Below are positions 31,988 to 37,790 of a stretch of DNA of 37,790 nt, one piece after another (the first letter of the stretch is position 1; each line of letters opens with the position of its first letter). Origin of the DNA: an uncultured Clostridium sp. Lineage in GTDB: Bacteria > Bacillota > Clostridia > TANB77 > CAG-508. The DNA is taken from assembly GCA_900551615.1 (NCBI GenBank), contig URWN01000013.1:1-37790 (forward strand). The letters are read 5' to 3'. The translations under genes and the position numbers were made by a program. The notes under the pieces were generated by a model, which saw only the letters and a program-made list of their open reading frames with translations, was not told where the DNA came from and searched no databases.

Positions 31988-32977
31988 ATGACAAATGAAA
32001 CACAAAAAGTAGAAAGACTACCACTTACAGATGATTACATATTTAAAAGAGTATTCGCATTTGAAGGAAACGAAAGTGTACTAAAAGACTTTCTGGAAGC
32101 AATCTTAAAAAAAGACATAAAAGAAGTAACAATAAAAAATCCAGAAATAATACCATACGAAAAAGACGAAAAACGAGGACTTTTAGACATCAAAGCAGAA
32201 ACAGATGATGGAACAATTTTAGATGTAGAAATGCAGATGAAAGACTGGAAAAACACACAAGAAAGAGGAACACAATATTTAGGCAATATGATTACAAGCC
32301 AATTACAAGTAGGAGACGACTATCAAAAATTAAAAAAGAGCATAGTAATATTTATAACAAACTATAATTTTTTAAAAAGAAATAGTTACCATAGTGTAGG
32401 AAAAATGAAATTTGATGAAACTCTAGAGGAAGAATATGTAGATATGGGATATGAACAAGAAGAACAAATAGCATCAAAATACATAGAATTCCACTACATA
32501 GAATTACCGAAATACAAAAAGAAAGAGGCATCAAAATTCACAAAACTAGACCAATGGATGTGTGTATTTACGCAAAGGAAGGAGGAAACAATGTTGGCAG
32601 AAAAAGAAAATAAGCAGATAAAAAGAGCAATGAACACACTAGACTTTATAAGTAAAGATCCAAAAGAAAGAGAAAGACACAATTCAATAATAATGGCAGA
32701 ATATAATAGACTAACAAGCGAGCATAACTTTTTCGAGGCTGGAGTGGAAGAAGGAATAGCAAAGGGAAAAATTGAACGGAAAAAAAGAAGAAAAAAAAGA
32801 AACGGCAAAAGCAATGCTAAAAGAAAAAATACCAATCGAAACAATAATGAAAATCACAGAATTAACAAAAGAAGAAATAGAAAAATTAAAATAAATCCAA
32901 AAAGAACATGCCATTTTAAAGCATGTCCTTTTTATATTCTAGGAAAGCTATCATATGTTACAATTCACAGCTTATAG
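31988..32977 (+). CDS. Rpn-family PD-(D/E)XK nuclease/transposase-like protein, frameshifted at the C-terminus
   Basis: The N-terminal part matches Rpn/PD-(D/E)XK 'transposase-like' proteins: LPLTDDYIFKRVFAFEGNE, catalytic-type LLDIKAETDDGTILDVEMQM (an Asp and an E-x-Q), YLGNMITSQLQVGDDYQKLK, and FIEFHYIELPKY-type sequence. Family members have been described as recombination-promoting nucleases. After GVEEGIAKGKIE the open frame becomes an implausible Lys/Arg-rich tail to 32977. Removing one A from the A7 run (32780-32786) gives KKEEKKETAKAMLKEKIP and ends LTKEEIEKLK at a TAA (32892-32894), the usual family ending just before the terminator. So a one-base frameshift is present, although the core domain is intact. 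Miniature elements flank the gene on both sides. Confidence 0.85.
   Translation: MTNETQKVERLPLTDDYIFKRVFAFEGNESVLKDFLEAILKKDIKEVTIKNPEIIPYEKDEKRGLLDIKAETDDGTILDVEMQMKDWKNTQERGTQYLGNMITSQLQVGDDYQKLKKSIVIFITNYNFLKRNSYHSVGKMKFDETLEEEYVDMGYEQEEQIASKYIEFHYIELPKYKKKEASKFTKLDQWMCVFTQRKEETMLAEKENKQIKRAMNTLDFISKDPKERERHNSIIMAEYNRLTSEHNFFEAGVEEGIAKGKIERKKRRKKRNGKSNAKRKNTNRNNNENHRINKRRNRKIKINPKRTCHFKACPFYILGKLSYVTIHSL
32901..32936 (+). terminator. Terminator of the Rpn-family gene (GGACATG family)
   Basis: AAAGAACATGC pairs with GCATGTCCTTT around a 9-base loop, followed by TTTATATTC. It begins 7 bases after the restored stop at 32894, which supports that stop as the original gene end. Confidence 0.8.
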
Positions 32978-33042
32978 AATATTTATAATGAAATTAATGA
33001 TTTATTTATTTTTTATTATACTGTGAATTGTAACTATCATAT
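32949..33042. mobile_element. 78-bp miniature inverted-repeat element, copy 2, with 8-bp target duplication
   Basis: The element spans 32957-33034, with perfect 14-bp terminal repeats GTTACAATTCACAG (32957-32970) and CTGTGAATTGTAAC (33021-33034). It is flanked by perfect duplications TATCATAT (32949-32956 and 33035-33042). The interior is that of copy 1 with one substitution and an 11-base expansion of a T-rich stretch. It is in the same orientation as copy 1. Confidence 0.92.
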
Positions 33043-33072
33043 ACAGTACCAAAAAAATAACACAAAAAAATA

Positions 33073-33101
33073 TTGCAAAAAAAACAAAAAACTGATATAA
33101 C
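33073..33101 (+). promoter_or_regulatory. Promoter of the DUF5711-like/cvpA-like pair
   Basis: TTGCAA (33073-33078), 17-base spacer, TATAAC (33096-33101), about 60 bases before the start codon. Confidence 0.5.
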
Positions 33102-33162
33102 ATAATAAACAAAAGAAAAAGTAGAAACGCCAAGCAAAAGCTACAGGAAGGAGCAAAAACAC

Positions 33163-34344
33163 ATGAAAGATTTTTGGAAAGAACCAGAAGAAAAGAAAAT
33201 AAACAAGAAAAAAATAATAATATCAATATTAATAATAATACTAATAGCAATAATAACAACATTAACCATAACCTATATAAACAACAAAACAGCAAGAGAA
33301 TGGATAGACAAAAACATATTTCAAAAAGAAAAAACACAAAACAACTTACATAGTATAGAAATAGAAGACGAAAACAACTCAAACATATATGCCTTCAATA
33401 AATATATAGGAATACTAAACAAAAACAACTTCAAAATATATGACAACACAGGAAAACAAGAAAAAGAATTAACAATAGAAATAACAAAACCAATATTCAA
33501 TTACAACAATAGGTACTTAGTAGTAGCAGAAGAAAAGGGACAAAAACTATATTTAGTAGCAGACAAAGACATTGTATGGGAAAGAGAAATAGAAGGAAAC
33601 ATATCACAAATAACAGTAAACAAAAATGGATATGTAGCAGTAACAATAGTAGACACAAGTTATAAAACAGTAGTGCAACTATTTGACAGCCAAGGAAACT
33701 CATTATTCAAAACAATATTATCAACAACACGAGTTGTAGCAACATCAATATCAGACGACAACAAATATCTAGCAATAGCACAAGTTGACACATCAGGAAC
33801 AATGGTACAATCAAACATAAGAATAATGTCAATAGACGACTCAAAAAAGAACTCCGAAAATGCAATAAAAAAAGTATATAGTGGAGAAAACAATGAATTA
33901 ATAACAAACATAAAATATCAAGAAAAAAACAAACTACTATGCATGTATACAGACAAAATAGAATTAATAAAAGCAGATGAAACAGTAGAAAAAATACAAG
34001 AATTTAAAGACAAAAAAATATCATTTGCATCAATAGAACTATCAAATGCATCAGTAACAATAGAAGAAAAATCATCAGGGCTATTTACAGCAGACTCAGT
34101 AGTAAATATAATAAATTCAGAAAATAAAAGCACATCACTATATACAGCAGAAGCAGTAACAAAAGAAATATACACAAATGAAAACATCATAGCACTAAAT
34201 TTAGGCTCAGAAGTAGAATTTATAAATACAAATGGATGGCTTGTAAAAAAATACACAGCAGACCAAGAAATAACAAGTATAGTAGTATCAAACTCAATAG
34301 CAGGCATCATATACAGAGACAAAATTGAAATAATAAATTTATAA
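33163..34344 (+). CDS. Membrane-anchored beta-propeller-like protein (DUF5711-like)
   Basis: The 393-aa product has a short basic cytoplasmic tail and one membrane helix (about residues 21-42, IIISILIIILIAIITTLTIT). The long extracytoplasmic domain is built from repeated four-strand-like segments (IYDNTGKQEKEL, LFDSQGNSLFKTIL, SISDDNKYLAIAQVD, INTNGWLVKKYT). This pattern is that of propeller folds and resembles DUF5711 proteins of Clostridia. No enzyme motif is visible. A GGAAGGAG site precedes the ATG. The cvpA-like gene follows after 16 bases, so the two form an operon, apparently devoted to the cell envelope. Function is unknown. Confidence 0.75.
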   Translation: MKDFWKEPEEKKINKKKIIISILIIILIAIITTLTITYINNKTAREWIDKNIFQKEKTQNNLHSIEIEDENNSNIYAFNKYIGILNKNNFKIYDNTGKQEKELTIEITKPIFNYNNRYLVVAEEKGQKLYLVADKDIVWEREIEGNISQITVNKNGYVAVTIVDTSYKTVVQLFDSQGNSLFKTILSTTRVVATSISDDNKYLAIAQVDTSGTMVQSNIRIMSIDDSKKNSENAIKKVYSGENNELITNIKYQEKNKLLCMYTDKIELIKADETVEKIQEFKDKKISFASIELSNASVTIEEKSSGLFTADSVVNIINSENKSTSLYTAEAVTKEIYTNENIIALNLGSEVEFINTNGWLVKKYTADQEITSIVVSNSIAGIIYRDKIEIINL

Positions 34345-34360
34345 AAAGGAGAAAATAAAA

Positions 34361-34978
34361 ATGGGAATTTTAATAGATATAATATTAATAGCAATACTAA
34401 TAATATCAGCATTTTTAGGATACAAAAAAGGATTAGTAAAATTAGGAGCTAAATTATTTGCAGGAATAATTGCAATAATAGTAACAATTATAATATATAA
34501 ACCAGTGGCAAACTTAATAATAAACAACACTCCATTAGATGAAAACATAAAAAACACAATAATAGAAAATGCATCAAGTTTCATAACAGAAGACGACCAA
34601 GAAACAAACACAATAACAAAACAAGTAACAGACCAAGTTACAAATCAAGTAAAAAACGAAATATTACCATCTGAAGCAGAAAATATTGCAAAAAGTGCAA
34701 TATATGCAATAACAGCAATAGTACTATTTATAGTAGTAAAAATAGCACTAAGCATAATAATATCACTAATGGACTTTGTAGCAAACTTACCAATATTAAA
34801 GCAATTTAACGAAATAGGAGGAATAGCTTATGGAATAGTAAGAGGACTATTAATTGTATGTATATGTGTATTATTAATGGGAGTATACACAAAAATTAAG
34901 CCAGAGGCAGGCTTAAATCAAAATATACAAAATTCATACATCACAAAAACATTATATAAAAATATTGTTAAATTTTAG
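34361..34978 (+). CDS. CvpA-family membrane protein
   Basis: The 205-aa product has four predicted membrane helices: two near the N-terminus (IDIILIAILIISAFLGYKKG, and LFAGIIAIIVTIIIY) and two in the C-terminal half (IYAITAIVLFIVVKIALSII, and GIVRGLLIVCICVLLMGVY). The start resembles CvpA (colicin V production) family proteins, in which a GxxxG-type helix is followed by FxGYKKGLVKL. The middle loop (about residues 50-105) is hydrophilic and Asn/Thr-rich. A AAAGGAG site lies 8 bases before the ATG. It follows the propeller-like gene in an operon that ends at a strong terminator. CvpA proteins are linked to envelope homeostasis, but the mechanism is not settled. Confidence 0.82.
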   Translation: MGILIDIILIAILIISAFLGYKKGLVKLGAKLFAGIIAIIVTIIIYKPVANLIINNTPLDENIKNTIIENASSFITEDDQETNTITKQVTDQVTNQVKNEILPSEAENIAKSAIYAITAIVLFIVVKIALSIIISLMDFVANLPILKQFNEIGGIAYGIVRGLLIVCICVLLMGVYTKIKPEAGLNQNIQNSYITKTLYKNIVKF

Positions 34979-34980
34979 AT

Positions 34981-35010
34981 AAAAAAGCGCAAATTTATTG
35001 CGTTTTTTTT
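34981..35010 (+). terminator. Terminator after the cvpA-like gene
   Basis: AAAAAAGCGCAA and TTGCG-TTTTTTTT form a compact stem with T8 directly after it. It is a strong intrinsic terminator. Confidence 0.88.
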
Positions 35011-35064
35011 AAAACTTTGCTATACTAAAGGCATGATTTTTTATAAAACTTAGGAGTGATCATT

Positions 35065-36414
35065 TTGAAAGAAAAAGAAGTTGCAAAAGATAAAAAAAAT
35101 AGATATGCAAAAAAAAGAAAAAAGAAAATAGGAAAAAAAGTATTAATATTTATAATAATAATATTACTACTAGGAATAGGATGGTTCACATATAGAACAA
35201 TAAGAAATGGTGGAGGAATAAGTGGAATGCTAGCAACAGTAGTAGGACATAACGAAAACACCAAAAAAGATTTAAAAGAAATAAAAGTTTTAATATTAGG
35301 AGTAAGTACAGATACAGATGCAGAACTAACAGACACAATAATGATAGCATCATATAATCCTAATACACAAAAAGCAAATTTATTATCTATACCAAGAGAC
35401 ACATTTACAGGAAAAAACCAAAAAAAAGCAGTAGCGTCACAAAAAATCAATTCATTATATAACATAAATAAAACACCAGACAAAACACTAGCAGCAGTAA
35501 ATGAGTTAACAGGACTAGATATAAAATATTATGTAGTTGTAAAAACAGAAGCATTAATAAAACTAGTAGATGCAATAGGTGGAGTAAAATTCAATGTACC
35601 TATGAGAATGAAATACACAGACACATCACAAAACCTAGTAATAGACTTAGAAGAAGGCGAACAATTAATAGATGGAAACAAAGCAGAACAACTTTTAAGA
35701 TTTAGACACAATGATTACCAAAAAGGTGTAGGAATGACATCATATCCATCAGAATATGGAGACAATGACTTTGGAAGAATGAGAACACAAAGAGATTTCA
35801 TAATAGCAACATTAAAACAAACACTAAAACCAAGCAATATATTCAAAATAGGACAAATACTAGAAATAGCAAATGAAAATGTAGATACAAATCTAGAACT
35901 ATCATTTGTTAAAGACTATATTCCATATGCAGTAGAGCTTGATACAGAAAATATAACATCAGCAACACTTCCAGGAACAACACCAGACGTATCCACAACA
36001 AACGGAGTCAGCGTATTTGTTGCAGACAAAAAAGCATCAAAAGAATTAATACAATCTATGTTTTATGCAGATGTAACAGAAGAAAATGAAGATAACACAA
36101 TTTCAAATAATACAACATCAATATCAACAACCACTACACAGACAGCAGAAGATATAAGCATAGAATTACTAAACGGATCTGGAGACAATAGCAAAATAGA
36201 AAAAGCAAAAAAACTACTAGAAGAAGCAGGGTATAATGTTAAGAAAACAGGAAAAACATCATCAATAGCACAAACAATAATAACAAACAAAAAAGATGTC
36301 ACAGATGAAAACTTAAAAAATATAAAACAAGTTTTAGGAAAAGGAAACATATCAACAAATAAATCTTCAACAAGTTTAGTAGATGTAACAATCATTATAG
36401 GTAAAGATTTTTAA
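35065..36414 (+). CDS. LCP (LytR-CpsA-Psr) family glycopolymer ligase with LytR_C domain
   Basis: LCP enzymes transfer wall teichoic acid or capsule precursors from a lipid carrier to peptidoglycan on the outer face of the membrane. The product has a very basic cytoplasmic start and a membrane helix (about residues 25-43). The LCP domain follows: VLILGVSTD, DTIMIASYNPNTQKANLLSI with PRDT, LVDAIGGVKFNVP, LLRFRHND and FGRMRTQRDFI, which carry the conserved Asp/Arg residues that bind the pyrophosphate lipid. A Ser/Thr-rich linker leads to a LytR_C-type domain (ISIELLNGSGDNSKIEKAKK). The start chosen is TTG at 35065, 8 bases after AGGAG, because the GTG at 35056 overlaps that site. The product has 449 aa. 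Confidence 0.92.
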   Translation: MKEKEVAKDKKNRYAKKRKKKIGKKVLIFIIIILLLGIGWFTYRTIRNGGGISGMLATVVGHNENTKKDLKEIKVLILGVSTDTDAELTDTIMIASYNPNTQKANLLSIPRDTFTGKNQKKAVASQKINSLYNINKTPDKTLAAVNELTGLDIKYYVVVKTEALIKLVDAIGGVKFNVPMRMKYTDTSQNLVIDLEEGEQLIDGNKAEQLLRFRHNDYQKGVGMTSYPSEYGDNDFGRMRTQRDFIIATLKQTLKPSNIFKIGQILEIANENVDTNLELSFVKDYIPYAVELDTENITSATLPGTTPDVSTTNGVSVFVADKKASKELIQSMFYADVTEENEDNTISNNTTSISTTTTQTAEDISIELLNGSGDNSKIEKAKKLLEEAGYNVKKTGKTSSIAQTIITNKKDVTDENLKNIKQVLGKGNISTNKSSTSLVDVTIIIGKDF

Positions 36415-36428
36415 ATTCTATAATAACA

Positions 36429-36466
36429 AAGGACATGAAGATTAAAACAAAATCTCATGTCCTTAA
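36429..36466. terminator. Two-way terminator between LCP and carboxypeptidase genes (GGACATG family)
   Basis: AAGGACATGA pairs with TCATGTCCTT, with GATT/AATC inside, in a convergent intergenic gap. The stem is the same as at 20679-20714. Confidence 0.8.
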
Positions 36467-36476
36467 AAATTCAATA

Positions 36477-37748
36477 TTAATAAAAAATCGTAGGTTTTTT
36501 TCTAAAAAATTTATTTCTATTATTTTTATTAAATAACAGTTTATACAATAAAAATAAAATCAAAACAATCAAAATAACTTGAAAAATAAAAATACCAAAA
36601 GTAGACTTTTTAACACTATGTGAAGCTATCAAATTAGAAGAATATTCAATACCATCAATATTATAAATAATCTTTCCAAGAATTTGCCCTTGAGCTATAG
36701 GAGCAGACAAATTCTCCTGAATTTTAATTTCTGGGGTAAACTCAGTTTTAAAATCCTTCTGAGAAACAATAGCAGTTATATCATCAGTAATAAGTAAATC
36801 CAAATTACGAGTATCCTTAGAAGCCGTATCAACAGTTATTTGAGTAGCAATTGCATTCTTATCTCTAATTTTTCTAATAGCATAATTATCATATCCATAA
36901 TCAAAAATAGCTTTAGTATCAATAAACTTAGCACTCAAATTATTAGGATAAATACCAGCACCAAGAACAACAGAAATTAGCTCAAAATTATCTTTATTAG
37001 CAACAGAAACCAAACAATTTTTAGCTTCTGTAGTGTAACCCGTTTTACCAGCAATCGCATATTTATAATAATAATTACTTTCAACATCTCTATTATCATA
37101 AATTAATAAATCATTTGTAGTTTTAAAAATTCTCTCTTCATATTTATTAGTAGCAGGAATAGTACATGACTTTAAACCAGCCAAACTTCTAAAAGTTGAA
37201 TTCTTCATACAATACTTCATTAAAATTGCCAAATCATGAGCAGTTGTATAATGATTCTCATCATGCATACCGCTAGGATTAGTAAAATGAGTATTAGTAA
37301 GCCCTAAATCAGCAACTTTTTGATTCATTAAATTAGCAAAACTACTAATTGAACCAGAAACATGAAAAGCAAGAACATTTGCAGCATCATTTGCAGAATG
37401 AACCATCATTAATTTTAGCAATTGTTCAACTGTAAGTTGTTCACCAGTTTGAAGAGCAGCAACCGAATATCCAGAAGGAATTGTTATAATAGCTTCATAT
37501 GGAACAGTCACAACATCGTCCAATTTACAATTTTCCAAGGTCAAAATAGCTGTAAGAATTTTAGTTGTACTTGCTGGATACATTTTTTCATTTTCATTTT
37601 TTGAATATAAAACTCTTTCACTTGAACTATCTATTAAAATAGCACTTTCTGCCGAAATATCCAGATTCTCAGTACTTGCATAACATTTTGATATATTTAA
37701 AATAAAAATTAATACTATTAATATTACTATAACTTTTTTTACTTTCAT
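36477..37748 (-). CDS. D-alanyl-D-alanine carboxypeptidase (PBP5/DacF type)
   Basis: This low-molecular-weight penicillin-binding protein removes the terminal D-Ala from peptidoglycan stem peptides. All three active-site motifs are present: STTK (Ser60-Lys63), SAN (118-120) and KTG (235-237). A signal peptide (about residues 1-24, ending near CYA/ST) exports it. The C-terminal beta domain (about 290-380) and a hydrophobic helix followed by KNNRNKFFRKKP provide membrane attachment; unlike E. coli PBP5 this is a transmembrane helix rather than an amphipathic one. An AGGAGATTAATA site precedes the ATG. The length of 423 aa is typical. A vegetative (DacA) or sporulation (DacF/DacB) role cannot be told apart here. 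Confidence 0.93.
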   Translation of the reverse strand: MKVKKVIVILIVLIFILNISKCYASTENLDISAESAILIDSSSERVLYSKNENEKMYPASTTKILTAILTLENCKLDDVVTVPYEAIITIPSGYSVAALQTGEQLTVEQLLKLMMVHSANDAANVLAFHVSGSISSFANLMNQKVADLGLTNTHFTNPSGMHDENHYTTAHDLAILMKYCMKNSTFRSLAGLKSCTIPATNKYEERIFKTTNDLLIYDNRDVESNYYYKYAIAGKTGYTTEAKNCLVSVANKDNFELISVVLGAGIYPNNLSAKFIDTKAIFDYGYDNYAIRKIRDKNAIATQITVDTASKDTRNLDLLITDDITAIVSQKDFKTEFTPEIKIQENLSAPIAQGQILGKIIYNIDGIEYSSNLIASHSVKKSTFGIFIFQVILIVLILFLLYKLLFNKNNRNKFFRKKPTIFY

Positions 37749-37790
37749 TATTAATCTCCTAAAACATATATAGTTTAATATATAATATTT

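Noticed and set aside
31838..33034. The Rpn gene and its two flanking repeats as one composite transposon
   Set aside because: Each flanking element has its own different 8-bp target duplication, which indicates separate insertions.
1..37790. CRISPR array
   Set aside because: No regularly spaced repeats with unique spacers were seen; the only short-period repeat (3558-3598) has an 11-bp unit without spacers.

Overview
The window comes from a very AT-rich, endospore-forming member of the Clostridia (Bacillota). The evidence is the spore genes (spoIIR, a SleB-type lytic enzyme, ypeB, an alpha/beta SASP), the conserved ffs-dnaX-ybaB-recR block, strong GGAGG-type ribosome binding sites, A-rich codons, and surface proteins of the kind carried by gut clostridia. 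The standard code is used: ttcA ends in TGA.

Layout. 1-3.4 kb (minus): spoIIR, murA, walJ-like hydrolase, rlmH. 3.5-4.3 kb: an unrecognised 156-aa gene behind phased 11-bp repeats and a strong promoter. 4.4-7.5 kb: a UDP-sugar pyrophosphorylase and an alpha-phosphoglucomutase, together a route from hexose-6-phosphate to a UDP-sugar. 7.5-8.2 kb (minus): a TtcA-like tRNA thiolase. 8.6-17.0 kb: one 2814-codon gene that reads like two complete surface proteins fused head to tail. 17.1-18.5 kb: a nested hairpin element, tRNA-Arg(CCT), a membrane-anchored unknown and the SRP RNA. 18.5-21.6 kb: dnaX, ybaB/ebfC, recR and a 57-aa protein. 21.6-22.7 kb (minus): an MGDG-synthase/UgtP-like glycosyltransferase. 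22.8-24.8 kb: sleB-ypeB. 25.0-26.6 kb (minus): a VanW protein. 26.8 kb: a SASP gene.

27.0-31.3 kb is the most distinctive accessory part: two successive modules, each a small XRE repressor transcribed away from a prepilin-anchored surface protein with a lectin-like C-terminus (FGE-sulfatase-like in one, WLASP...GFRP type in the other). Each has a consensus sigma-A promoter and operator-like palindromes in the shared intergenic region. The second pilin gene has a one-base frameshift in an A5 run just before its C-terminus.

31.3-33.1 kb: a long AT-rich gene-free stretch, then an Rpn-family (PD-(D/E)XK) gene with its own poly-A frameshift. Two miniature inverted-repeat elements flank it; each has 14-bp terminal repeats and a perfect 8-bp target duplication. 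33.1-37.8 kb: envelope genes (DUF5711-like, CvpA-like, an LCP ligase, and a D,D-carboxypeptidase on the minus strand).

Intergenic regions are unusually rich in long palindromes, several of which fall into recurring families (GGGACG hairpins, GGACATG terminators, and a 4.2/17.1 kb element pair). No CRISPR array, phage structural genes, reverse transcriptase or complete insertion sequence was seen.
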